NCBI GenBank assembly: GCA_937996595.1
Contig: CALKVC010000239.1
Location: 30,612 to 94,611 of the forward strand
From: an uncultured Chitinophagaceae bacterium
GTDB lineage: Bacteria > Bacteroidota > Bacteroidia > Chitinophagales > Chitinophagaceae
DNA length: 64,000 nucleotides
Reading direction: 5' to 3'
Below the pieces are notes generated by a model that worked only from the letters and a program-made list of their open reading frames with translations, did no database searches and was not told the origin of the DNA. The translations under genes and the position numbers were made by a program. The first letter of the stretch is position 1; each line of letters opens with the position of its first letter. Positions 53,759-62,463 of the stretch are shown here, piece by piece.

Positions 53759-54967
53759 GTGAAAACTGCTGTTACCATATTATTTATTATTGCAATACAA
53801 GTATGTTGCACTCATCCTGTAAAGGCACAACCTGTTCAGCAGCACTTGCAGGTGGGCTTTTTTGGAGATACCCTCAAAATAGCTAACATCCCCGATCTCC
53901 AGGTGAACCTTCAGCAACCAGTTAATGAATCATCAGTAAAAAATTTTTATTCCGGATTACTTGCCAGGGATTTTCAATCAGTCGTTCAAACTTTATTGAA
54001 ATACAAAAAGGAGAAAGAGTTAGATGACTGGTTATTTTACCAGCTTATCAGGAGGACTGCCCAGCAACTTAGCCCCAAATCTGATAACTATGAACGGTAC
54101 ACGATATATAAATGGTACTTATTGGTACAATGCGGGTATAACGCACAGCTTGCATTTGTAAATGACAAACTACTGTTTTATGTGCAGAGCGATGAAAATA
54201 TTTATGACATTCCCCTGTTTAACCTGGATGGAAAACAATTCGTTTGCCTGAATATCCATGATTTCGGAAAAATTGATTTTGAGAAAGACAAATTGCTGAA
54301 AGTGGACCTTCCCGTTTCCGGGGCCATACATTCCTTTTCTTACCGGGTAAAGCAGATTCCTGATTTTAATGTAGAAAGAATTGATGAAAAATTACTGGTG
54401 TTCAATTATGAAAATACAGAAGACCATTACAAGGTTAGATTCAATGCTAACCTGGAAAAGATGTTCAATAATTACCCTTCTGTGGATTTTGAAACCTATT
54501 TCAATATCCCACTCAGCAGGGTTACATATGGATCCCTGATTCCCGGGCTTAAGAAAAAACTGAGCCGTATGAAACAGGAGAAAGGGATTGATTACCTGAT
54601 GCATTTCACCCGGCATGCATTCATGTTTCAGACAGACCAGGAAAATTTTGGAGTGGAGAAGCGCTTGTCACCAGAGCAAACACTGATAAATGAGAAAAGT
54701 GATTGTGATGACAGGGCCGCATTATTCTATTACCTGGTAAAGGAAATTTATAACCTGCCTATGATTGTACTGCTGTATCCATCACATGTTACTGTTGCGC
54801 TTGAATTGCAGAAACCTATTGGAACTCCCGTAGTTTATAAAGGAAGGAAGTTTTCAGTTTGTGAACCTACACCGCAAAGGGTTGACCTGCCTATCGGCCA
54901 TTTAATGCCGGAGCTGGATGCAGTTGCCTACCAGGTGGCGTATGAATATATTCCTCCGGCCAATTAA
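53759..54967 (+). CDS. Transglutaminase-like (cysteine peptidase fold) secreted protein
   Basis: This protein of about 402 residues has a signal peptide ending near VKAQ. The C-terminal third has the transglutaminase-like core: EKSDCDDRAALFYYLVKEI (Cys near residue 316, the likely nucleophile) and YPSHVTVALEL (His near 343). The N-terminal two-thirds are not recognised. Such folds are proteases or crosslinking enzymes. There is no ATG at the 5' end; a GTG at 53759 gives a good signal peptide, and a TTG at 53744 is the other option. It lies in the phosphate island but has no clear Pho box. Confidence 0.68.
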   Translation: MKTAVTILFIIAIQVCCTHPVKAQPVQQHLQVGFFGDTLKIANIPDLQVNLQQPVNESSVKNFYSGLLARDFQSVVQTLLKYKKEKELDDWLFYQLIRRTAQQLSPKSDNYERYTIYKWYLLVQCGYNAQLAFVNDKLLFYVQSDENIYDIPLFNLDGKQFVCLNIHDFGKIDFEKDKLLKVDLPVSGAIHSFSYRVKQIPDFNVERIDEKLLVFNYENTEDHYKVRFNANLEKMFNNYPSVDFETYFNIPLSRVTYGSLIPGLKKKLSRMKQEKGIDYLMHFTRHAFMFQTDQENFGVEKRLSPEQTLINEKSDCDDRAALFYYLVKEIYNLPMIVLLYPSHVTVALELQKPIGTPVVYKGRKFSVCEPTPQRVDLPIGHLMPELDAVAYQVAYEYIPPAN

Positions 54968-55137
54968 CACTCCTGCATCTTCGTATATACATTACCGGCA
55001 TATTACCACACTCAATTATTAATAATTAGTTAACCCGGAAATTAGCAGATACCATGATTAATTATGCATCTTGCACCTGCATCTGACATGGCAAAAAGTT
55101 CTTCCTTAAGCAAATAGCAAGTTTTAATCATGCTTGA

Positions 55138-55168
55138 ACCGGCAATATTCCTATTGCTGGTCTTTTTA
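55138..55168 (+). terminator. Terminator-like hairpin 1
   Basis: ACCGGCAATA (55138-55147) pairs with TATTGCTGGT (55152-55161) with one G-T pair, followed by CTTTTTATT. Confidence 0.75.
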
Positions 55169-55230
55169 TTTTGATCATTGTTTTTCGCATTCAGGTTAAA
55201 CTGACTGAAGAACCTAACAAATATATATCT

Positions 55231-55249
55231 ACCGGAATTGCCGGTTTTT
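55231..55249 (+). terminator. Terminator-like hairpin 2
   Basis: ACCGG (55231-55235) and CCGGT (55241-55245) flank a five-base loop, followed by TTTT. Confidence 0.5.
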
Positions 55250-55288
55250 AAACAGATGGCTGGATAAATTCCTTGGCTTTATAAGCCG

Positions 55289-55315
55289 GGCGGAACCTGT
55301 AGGGCCGCCTTTTTT
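55289..55315 (+). terminator. Terminator-like hairpin 3
   Basis: GGCGG (55289-55293) pairs with CCGCC (55305-55309), with an inner CCT/AGG pairing, followed by six T. Confidence 0.7.
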
Positions 55316-55322
55316 ATTTTGG

Positions 55323-55348
55323 TAACATACGCTTAACCTTAGCATAAC
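55323..55348 (+). promoter_or_regulatory. Pho-box-like site upstream of the PAP2 gene
   Basis: TAAC at 55323, 55334 and 55345 are exactly 11 bp apart. A weak TACCTTGC box follows before the ATG at 55400. Confidence 0.7.
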
Positions 55349-55399
55349 GGTATGATAAAACCGTCCCAATACCTTGCAACTTAAATAAACCCGTAGTGT

Positions 55400-56107
55400 A
55401 TGAAAAAGGATATTGTTTCCAGGATTAAAAACAGGAAACCTTTTTTTATATCCTTTCTTGCTTTGCTGATTGCGGGCTTTATTTATCTGGGTTTTTCAAC
55501 AGACGCTTCATTGGCGTTTCCGGTTTCAGGTCATTTCCCATTCCTGGTTAATGTGTTCCTTATCAATGTAACGTTTATGGGCGATACGGTTTTTGCTGTA
55601 TGCCTGGCTTTGATAATGTTCTTTTTTTATAAAAGGAAAAGAGAGGGACTGGCCGTTTTCATATCATTTGCACTAACGGAAACAGCTGTCCAGTTTCATA
55701 AAAACCTGGGAGCATCATCTGCAGGCTGCCGCCTTTTTTTTGAAGACGGACAAACCCGGTTTTTCAATAATCCTGATTTAGCTGGTTTATATGCCGGTTC
55801 AATATCAGGACATACGGCTATCGCATTTGCATTAGCAACCGTGATGATGCTCATACTTAAGAATACTCGCTGGCAATTTCCTTTGCTGGCAGGAGCCGTA
55901 TTGCTGGGTATTTCGAGGATGTATCTTGCCGGTCACTGGCTTTCGGATATTCTGATAGCCGCAGGTACCGGCACCATTTCGGGTTTGCTGGCCTATTGCC
56001 TGTCTTATGGCAGTTTAGCAATAACGAATAGACGAAAATATTTTATAAGGCTGTTGAACAGGAATTCGAAACCCGGGCATGCTGTTCAGCCTGTTCATGT
56101 GCAGTAA
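55400..56107 (+). CDS. PAP2 family membrane phosphatase
   Basis: This 235-residue protein has six membrane helices. The PAP2 motifs 2 and 3 are clear: GSISGHTAIAFA (SGH) and GISRMYLAGHWLSD (SRx5HxxxD). Motif 1 (KX6RP) is not canonical; the nearest Lys/Arg stretch is FHKNLGASSAGCRLFF. The family removes phosphate from lipid phosphates and diphosphates. It follows a Pho-box-like site. Confidence 0.82.
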   Translation: MKKDIVSRIKNRKPFFISFLALLIAGFIYLGFSTDASLAFPVSGHFPFLVNVFLINVTFMGDTVFAVCLALIMFFFYKRKREGLAVFISFALTETAVQFHKNLGASSAGCRLFFEDGQTRFFNNPDLAGLYAGSISGHTAIAFALATVMMLILKNTRWQFPLLAGAVLLGISRMYLAGHWLSDILIAAGTGTISGLLAYCLSYGSLAITNRRKYFIRLLNRNSKPGHAVQPVHVQ

Positions 56108-56153
56108 ACCACTGCATAGTTTGAGCAGTATTGGGTACTGCCGGATAAAGCAG

Positions 56154-57203
56154 TCAATTCCTTTTACTCTCCAGTGTAAACCCAAACGTGCTTCCCACAT
56201 CAATCTTGCTCCTTACATGTATGCTTTGCCCGTGTGCTTCAATAATATGTTTGCAGATGGAAAGCCCCAGGCCGCTGCCACCCACTTTACGGCTGCGGGC
56301 AAGGTCGGTGCGGTAAAACCTTTCAAATATCCGGCCCAGGTGCTCTTCTGCAATGCCTGCTCCGTCGTCGCTGATATCTATCAGCACCTGCTTTCCGTCA
56401 ACATTATAAAAACTAGATTCAATGGTGCCATGCTGTTTGCCGTATTTAATGGCATTGTCTACCAGGTTGATGAATACCTGCCGGATCTTCTCCTTATCGG
56501 CATAAACGGTGATGGGTAACTCACAACCTTTTTTGATGATGCATCTTATCTCCTTTTCATCCGATTTGATGGAAAGGGATTCATACACTTCTTTCAGCAG
56601 GTCCTGGATAACGAAATTCTGCATATTCAGTTCCTGTGTGCCGGTTTCCAGTTTGGTAATTTCATCCAGGTCGTCTACCAGGTTCACCATCCTGTCTATA
56701 TTACGCGCTGCATTCTGTAGGAATTTGATATTGACAGCGTCATTGTGCAAAGCTCCGTTCAACAATGTATCCACATATCCCTGGATGGCAAAAATGGGCG
56801 TTTTCAGTTCATGGCTGAGGTTTTGCAGGAATTCTTTCCGGAAGCTTTCGTTCTGCTGAAGCATTTCTATTTCAGCTTTCCGCTGCCTGGCCCATGTTTC
56901 CACATCTTCCCTTACTTCGTCTATGCTTTTCTGTGGTAATATGTTCTTGTAATAAAATTCTTCCCTTTTGCTTGCTTTGGTCTGGGAGATGAGCTTATAA
57001 ATAAGTTTTATTTTGCGGTAAATAAATGTCTGCAGTGTATACAGTATCAGCCCATAGCTTCCTATGAAAATAACCGCAAAGAAGAGCACCCCAATCCACC
57101 AAACAGGTTCAAAAAGCAGGATGCCAAGGGAAATCGGTACCGACAGTACCAAAGCGGTAAAGGCAGCCAACTGATGCGGTGTAAAGTTCTTCCTTGAAAG
57201 CAT
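56154..57203 (-). CDS. phoR: PhoR-type sensor histidine kinase
   Basis: This 349-residue kinase has two membrane helices in the first 60 residues with a very short loop between. HisKA follows (FLQNLSHELKTPIFAIQGYVDTLL, phospho-acceptor His near 132), then HATPase with NLVDNAIKYG, DDGAGI, FERFYR and GGSGLGLSI. The near absence of a sensor domain outside the membrane is typical of PhoR, which senses through the transport machinery. It is downstream of the PhoB-type gene (126 bases). The Pho role is inferred from the context. Confidence 0.85.
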   Translation of the reverse strand: MLSRKNFTPHQLAAFTALVLSVPISLGILLFEPVWWIGVLFFAVIFIGSYGLILYTLQTFIYRKIKLIYKLISQTKASKREEFYYKNILPQKSIDEVREDVETWARQRKAEIEMLQQNESFRKEFLQNLSHELKTPIFAIQGYVDTLLNGALHNDAVNIKFLQNAARNIDRMVNLVDDLDEITKLETGTQELNMQNFVIQDLLKEVYESLSIKSDEKEIRCIIKKGCELPITVYADKEKIRQVFINLVDNAIKYGKQHGTIESSFYNVDGKQVLIDISDDGAGIAEEHLGRIFERFYRTDLARSRKVGGSGLGLSICKHIIEAHGQSIHVRSKIDVGSTFGFTLESKRN

Positions 57204-57329
57204 GAAAAAATGATTCTATGCAAGCTACATGCAAAAAGCCGAAATTACAGTAAGATCATGGTTATCAAACCTGGTTTTGGCTGTTGGGGGCTTGCCCATG
57301 TTGAAAATAGGTAAAAATGACCTGATCCG

Positions 57330-58004
57330 TTACATTTCAAATTTATATCCAACACCTTTCACGGTAGTGATGCAGTCGATACCCAGTTTCTGCCTGATCT
57401 TACGAATGTGTACATCAATAGTACGATCGCCAACGATCACTTCCGTTCCCCAGATCTGGTTCAGGATTTCATTCCTGAGGAAAACTTTTCCCGGCTTGGA
57501 GGCCAGCAACGAAAGCAGTTCAAATTCCTTGCGTGCCAAAACAATATCGGCATCTTTATATGTTACACTGTATTTTTCCCGGTTTATGAGCAGATCACCG
57601 ATACGGATAGTTCCTGTTTCTTCCTTGTTAAGCCGCCGGAAAAGTGCATTTATCTTGCTTACCAGCACTTTGGGGCTTACCGGTTTGGTGAGGTAATCAT
57701 CAGCACCTGTTTCCAGCCCTTTTATTTCGGTAGTTTCGTCACTTAACGCCGTGAGAAAAACAATTAGTGTTTGTTTGAAATCGGGAAGCATGCGCAGCAT
57801 TTTGCAAACTTCAATCCCGTTTTTCCCGGGCATCATGATATCCAGGATGATGAGGTCGGGTTTAATCGCTTTGGCTTTTTCAAATGCTTCATCACCGTTT
57901 TTTGCCGTAGTAACATCATAGCCCTGTGCCTGCAGGTTAAATTCTATGATCTCCAGGATATCCGCTTCATCATCGGCAACCAATATTTTGTTTCCACTCG
58001 CCAT
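57330..58004 (-). CDS. phoB: PhoB-type OmpR family response regulator
   Basis: This 224-residue protein has a receiver domain with D11/D12 and Asp55 (LIILDIMMPGKNG) and the conserved Lys in YLTKPVSPK, then an OmpR winged helix with IWGTEVIVGDRTIDVHIRKIRQKLG. The protein binds direct repeats, which fits the 11-bp TAAC arrays nearby. The frame opens 42 bases upstream (58046), but the ATG at 58004 starts the receiver cleanly. Naming it phoB rests on the pairing with PhoR-like kinase, the phosphate genes and the boxes. Confidence 0.88.
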   Translation of the reverse strand: MASGNKILVADDEADILEIIEFNLQAQGYDVTTAKNGDEAFEKAKAIKPDLIILDIMMPGKNGIEVCKMLRMLPDFKQTLIVFLTALSDETTEIKGLETGADDYLTKPVSPKVLVSKINALFRRLNKEETGTIRIGDLLINREKYSVTYKDADIVLARKEFELLSLLASKPGKVFLRNEILNQIWGTEVIVGDRTIDVHIRKIRQKLGIDCITTVKGVGYKFEM

Positions 58005-58020
58005 AGTAAAAAATGTTTTG

Positions 58021-58028
58021 CAAAAGTA
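58021..58028 (-). promoter_or_regulatory. -7 promoter box of phoB
   Basis: On the minus strand TACTTTTG fits TAnnTTTG and is 17 bases before the ATG at 58004. Confidence 0.5.
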
Positions 58029-58053
58029 CCTTATCAAATCCAGCAATCACTTC

Positions 58054-58068
58054 GTTAAATGAAAGTTA
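58054..58068 (-). promoter_or_regulatory. Pho-box-like site between phoB and the caspase-like gene
   Basis: On the minus strand TAAC occurs twice at 11-bp spacing (GTTA at 58054-58057 and 58065-58068 on the plus strand), with ATTA (one change) at 58076 in register. It could autoregulate phoB and also act on the divergent gene. Confidence 0.55.
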
Positions 58069-58212
58069 TAATATTATTAAATTGTTAAGGCGGAAAGCCT
58101 CAATTACATAATATTAGCTGTGCATTCATGCCAAACAATAAAATTGCGCCATATTTGCAAAAGCGAACTGTGGACCGTACTTATTAAACGCAGGAAAAAA
58201 GAACTGGGCCTG

Positions 58213-60435
58213 ATGAAATATATCTACTTATTCATACTTGTTGTATTGGCTTCAGCAGACGGTTATGCATTTAACGACACCACTGTTGTTAACATTCCCC
58301 TGCAGCGCAGGTATTTTCATGATAAGATAAGCAATGAGCAGAAACTTTTCGACAAGGCTGACGGGAAAGCCGATTCTTATATCCAGGTGGGTAAAAATGA
58401 ACCGGTAAACCAGCATATTACTGATGCCCTTTTCAGGAAAGTAAAAGAACTTCAGCATTGGATTGAACTGAATAACGTAATACGCAACAACAATGACAAG
58501 ATCCGTTACCTGGGCTATATTGAAAACATGCTGAAAACATTTCGCCTGGCATGGAAAAGGCGTGAAGTAAGCCCGGTGATCTTTCCTTCACTGATGGAAT
58601 ATTTTGAACAGGTAATCAAAGCTCAGGCAGATGGTAAATCGATGACCTCATTTCTTGAACCGGCACCGTATGATGTTGCCAGGATCATTACCGAAACATT
58701 TCAGGATAATGCCGGTTACCGGGAAGCCAAAGATCTTGTTTACCTGAAGTTTTGCAATAAGTATCCGGATAAGATTTTGCAAACACTAAAGCTTCATGTA
58801 AACAGTCCGTATGCCGACAGCCTGGTTGCAGTTGCTGCAAAAATAAATCCGGTACAATTGTATACGTATGCACAATCCGCTTCTTCTCCCGAAGGGAAAC
58901 TGATACACAACAGCCAGGATAAGCTGGTGAAAACAGTAGCCCGGCTTAGCCAAACGCCCAATGCATTATTCTATTTTCCCTTCCTGGATGATATTTATAA
59001 TGGAAGAAAAACAATGGATTCCATCAATAAATATATTGGGAAGAATGACAATGATTACGACAGTGTAGGGTATTACAAATTACTGGTTAAAACAGAGATT
59101 GAGTATTATAAGCGGATGGCTCCGCCACTGCGTGATACGCCCATAGCCATGTTTGGTGCAAATGGTTTGCGTGAAATGCTGAAAACAAAAGCATTGCAGC
59201 ATTTTGTAACACCCATAAACATACTGCACGACCAATCGAACCTGGCCATCAGGATGAAGGCGATTGAACCGCTTACAGCAACGGAACTGTATTATATGAT
59301 GGTATTGGGGGAAAACGACATTTATACCTCCAGCTACAAACACAGTTTTAGCAGGATGCTGCAACAGATGGGTGCAAAGCCAAGCGGCGATTCATTGTTG
59401 CTGCATGTACATTTTGATTTTTTCAGGAAGTTTATCAAAATGGCGGCCAACTACAATAAGCTGGACACATTTTTAAAGACCATGCCCGCCGATAAATCGC
59501 AACTATTGATGAAAGCGTTTGTTTCCAGGCTTGATAAGACAGGCAACCTGGAAGATGCTGTGGATGTGGCAGATGCTTACAGCAGTATCAGTGATATGGA
59601 ACTGCAGCGCACGATTCTGAATTATGTGATTGAAAATGAAGAAAGCTGTATTGCTGAAAAAAATGATCGGGGTTCCATCATATACGGTTTACTGAAATCA
59701 ATCTTCTTGTCGGCAGATAGTACCAATAAGATTGACCTCACCGATGTGCTGGGCATACCATCCATTTATGAAATTGACAACAAAGGGCTTCGCGATACTT
59801 CCGGAAAAATCATACAACAGGTATTCTGGTATGGCGATGAAGACGGTAAGATTTATTTTCCTGCATTCATCAATTCATTTTCTCCCAAAGAATGGAAAAT
59901 AACGGCAAAGAAGGAATGGTATGAGATCAGTTCACTGAAAGGGAATGTTTGGATTTATGCAAACAGGCCGCTTGACAATGATGCCAACCTGGATGACAGC
60001 GCCCAGATACACCTGAACAATTACCTGGAAGAAAATGACCTGCATCCTTCCGTAATCGTTCACCGCGGGCACAGTTACTGGCTTCCGCGAACCATCAAGC
60101 GCATGCCTGGAGATGCAAAGATCGTAGTGCTGGGCTCTTGCGGCGGATACAAAAACCTGAACGATATTATTGACAGCAACCCGGACGCACATATCATTTC
60201 TACAAAAGAGATTGGTGCGGGGGAAATAAACAGGCCGATATCCAATTACCTCAACCAGGCATTTGAATCCGGTGCTTCCATTAGCTGGAAAAATATGTGG
60301 GCTTCACTAACCAGGTTATTTTCTGCAGACCCCAATAAAAAATTGCTGGAAAGCTGGGAAGATTATATTCCGCCCTATAAAAATCTCGGTGCCATTTTCA
60401 TTAAGGCATACAACAAGAAAATGGAAAGCGAATAA
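58213..60435 (+). CDS. Large secreted protein with caspase-like His/Cys motif
   Basis: This 740-residue protein has a signal peptide (VVLASADGYA). Most of it is helical and unrecognised. The C-terminal part reads HPSVIVHRGHSYWLP and then AKIVVLGSCGGYKNL: His617/His620 at the end of one strand and Cys643 at the end of the next, the arrangement of clan CD (caspase/gingipain) peptidases. This is a motif reading only. The ATG at 58213 is chosen because it gives the signal peptide. It is divergent from phoB and so may share the Pho-box region. Confidence 0.6.
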   Translation: MKYIYLFILVVLASADGYAFNDTTVVNIPLQRRYFHDKISNEQKLFDKADGKADSYIQVGKNEPVNQHITDALFRKVKELQHWIELNNVIRNNNDKIRYLGYIENMLKTFRLAWKRREVSPVIFPSLMEYFEQVIKAQADGKSMTSFLEPAPYDVARIITETFQDNAGYREAKDLVYLKFCNKYPDKILQTLKLHVNSPYADSLVAVAAKINPVQLYTYAQSASSPEGKLIHNSQDKLVKTVARLSQTPNALFYFPFLDDIYNGRKTMDSINKYIGKNDNDYDSVGYYKLLVKTEIEYYKRMAPPLRDTPIAMFGANGLREMLKTKALQHFVTPINILHDQSNLAIRMKAIEPLTATELYYMMVLGENDIYTSSYKHSFSRMLQQMGAKPSGDSLLLHVHFDFFRKFIKMAANYNKLDTFLKTMPADKSQLLMKAFVSRLDKTGNLEDAVDVADAYSSISDMELQRTILNYVIENEESCIAEKNDRGSIIYGLLKSIFLSADSTNKIDLTDVLGIPSIYEIDNKGLRDTSGKIIQQVFWYGDEDGKIYFPAFINSFSPKEWKITAKKEWYEISSLKGNVWIYANRPLDNDANLDDSAQIHLNNYLEENDLHPSVIVHRGHSYWLPRTIKRMPGDAKIVVLGSCGGYKNLNDIIDSNPDAHIISTKEIGAGEINRPISNYLNQAFESGASISWKNMWASLTRLFSADPNKKLLESWEDYIPPYKNLGAIFIKAYNKKMESE

Positions 60436-60581
60436 CCTGTCACTTGCGGAAGATTTTCCCGGGATGTATTTGCAGAAGACGGTTGATTTTATCAATTTCT
60501 TTTGTCATCAGTTTTTTACTTGTTGCCATTGCGGGTAAAAATAATTTTTACATGATTCTGTGTACAAGTTAATTTTACAGC

Positions 60582-62387
60582 ATGAGCAACGGGAACCCGT
60601 CAAAAAAGATTTTCGATTTCACATTGTTGCGAAGGGTTTTCAGGTTTGCCGCACCGTATAAGAAACGCTTTTACCTGTCGCTAATCCTTTCTGTTTGCCT
60701 GGCTGCCATGTCGCCACTGAGGCCATTCCTGATTCAGGTAACCATTAACAATGGGCTTAACGGAAATGCCAATGCATCTTTCATCAACGGCCCCGGCGGA
60801 TTTATTATTGAAATAACCATTATACAGATCGGGTTGCTGTTACTAGAAACCGTAACCCGTTTTTATTTCACGTTCAGTACCGCTTCTTTGGGGCAAAGTG
60901 TGGTGAAAGACCTGCGGGTATCAACGTACAACCGCATCCTTCACCTGAACCTGTCGCAATTTGACAAAACGCCAATCGGCACCTTAACCACACGCACCAT
61001 CAATGATATTGAATCGGTGAATGATATTTTCAGTGATGGCCTTATTCCAATCATTGCTGATTTGCTTTCCATCATTGCGGTACTTGCCTATATGTTTTGG
61101 GTAGATCCAGTACTTACACTCATATGCCTGGTGCCATTCCCGTTTTTGATACTGGCAACGTATTTTTTTAAAGAAAGTGTAAATCATTCATTCATAAAAG
61201 TGCGCAATGCAGTAGCAGCGCTAAATGCATATGTGCAGGAGCATATCACTGGGATGTCGCTGGTACAGGTGTTTGCAGCCGAAAAACGGGAGCAGGATAA
61301 GTTCAGGGCCATCAACAAACAGCACCGTAATGCAAACATTAAAGCCATTTTTGCTTATTCGGTCTTTTTTCCGGTTGTGGAATTGGTATCAGCCCTTTCC
61401 ATAGGATTACTGGTATGGTGGGCAGCCCGGGAATCCTTGCTGGTATCGCCTGAAAAAGCAGGCAATATCGGGGGAATCATTACATCTTTCATCCTTTGCC
61501 TAAACCTGTTATTCAGGCCGCTGCGGCTGATAGCCGACAAGTTCAATGTATTGCAGATGGGCATGATTGCCAGTGAACGCGTGTTTAAGGTGCTTGATAA
61601 CAATGACAGCATGAACAGGGACGGAATGTATAAACCGGCTTCCATGCCGGGAGCGATTTCGTTTAAAGACGTATGGTTTGCTTATGATAACGACCAGTTT
61701 GTGTTGAGAGGCATTTCATTTCAAATACCGGCAGGAAAAACGATAGCCATTGTTGGGCATACGGGAAGCGGCAAAACATCCATCATCAGCCTCATCAACA
61801 GGCTTTATTCGATACAAAAAGGAGAAATCCTGATTGATAATATGCCCATTGAACAGTATGACCTGGATTACCTAAGGTCGAGGATTGCTGTCGTTTTGCA
61901 GGATGTGTTCCTTTTCAGCGGTTCGGTTATTGATAATGTTACGCTGCGAAACCCGGATATAGACAGGTTGGAAGTAGAACAGGCAGCCAGGCTGATCGGA
62001 ATACACGATTTTATAATGCGCCTTCCGGGCGGTTATGATTATAATGTTATGGAACGGGGCGCCACATTGTCGATGGGGCAGCGGCAATTATTATCGTTTG
62101 TACGGGCATTGTTGTATAACCCATCTGTTCTTATATTGGATGAAGCCACGTCATCCATTGATACTGAAAGTGAAATGCTGATACAGCAGGCCATCGAAAA
62201 ACTGATTGCCGGGCGTACATCAATCATTATTGCCCACAGGCTCAGTACAATCCGTAAAGCTGACCAGATTATCGTGCTGGATAAGGGCCTGATTATTGAA
62301 ACGGGCAACCATCAGCAATTACTTGCAAAAAACGGCCATTATTCCCAGTTGCATAAAATGCAGTTCAGCGAGCAGGAAACGGAGTAA
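60582..62387 (+). CDS. ABC transporter, fused permease and ATPase (exporter type)
   Basis: This 601-residue half-transporter has six membrane helices (about 20-310) followed by the nucleotide-binding domain. Walker A is GHTGSGKTSII, the signature is LSMGQRQ, Walker B is VLILDEATSSID and the switch His is IIAHRLSTI. It works as a homo- or heterodimer exporting lipids or drugs (MsbA-like). It is transcribed alone ahead of the ATP synthase genes. Confidence 0.94.
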   Translation: MSNGNPSKKIFDFTLLRRVFRFAAPYKKRFYLSLILSVCLAAMSPLRPFLIQVTINNGLNGNANASFINGPGGFIIEITIIQIGLLLLETVTRFYFTFSTASLGQSVVKDLRVSTYNRILHLNLSQFDKTPIGTLTTRTINDIESVNDIFSDGLIPIIADLLSIIAVLAYMFWVDPVLTLICLVPFPFLILATYFFKESVNHSFIKVRNAVAALNAYVQEHITGMSLVQVFAAEKREQDKFRAINKQHRNANIKAIFAYSVFFPVVELVSALSIGLLVWWAARESLLVSPEKAGNIGGIITSFILCLNLLFRPLRLIADKFNVLQMGMIASERVFKVLDNNDSMNRDGMYKPASMPGAISFKDVWFAYDNDQFVLRGISFQIPAGKTIAIVGHTGSGKTSIISLINRLYSIQKGEILIDNMPIEQYDLDYLRSRIAVVLQDVFLFSGSVIDNVTLRNPDIDRLEVEQAARLIGIHDFIMRLPGGYDYNVMERGATLSMGQRQLLSFVRALLYNPSVLILDEATSSIDTESEMLIQQAIEKLIAGRTSIIIAHRLSTIRKADQIIVLDKGLIIETGNHQQLLAKNGHYSQLHKMQFSEQETE

Positions 62388-62435
62388 CCTGTTGATTTAA
62401 TTACACGCAAATTTCAGATTTCAGCCCCATGCCCT

Positions 62436-62443
62436 TATCTTTG
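62436..62443 (+). promoter_or_regulatory. -7 promoter box of the ATP synthase operon
   Basis: TATCTTTG fits TAnnTTTG. It is followed after 20 bases by the ATG at 62464, with GAGGAAAG as a Shine-Dalgarno-like stretch. Confidence 0.6.
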
Positions 62444-62463
62444 CGGCAAATTTGAGGAAAGAT

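Larger units (their letters stand above)
54968..55399. other. Gap with three terminator-like hairpins
   Basis: No protein gene was seen in this 432-base gap. It holds three hairpins each followed by T-rich sequence (55138-55168, 55231-55249 and 55289-55315) and, at its 3' end, the Pho-box-like repeat of the PAP2 gene. Confidence 0.65.

Noticed and set aside
57229..57696. 155-residue plus-strand open frame
   Set aside because: It runs antisense through the phoB coding region, which has clear domain motifs.
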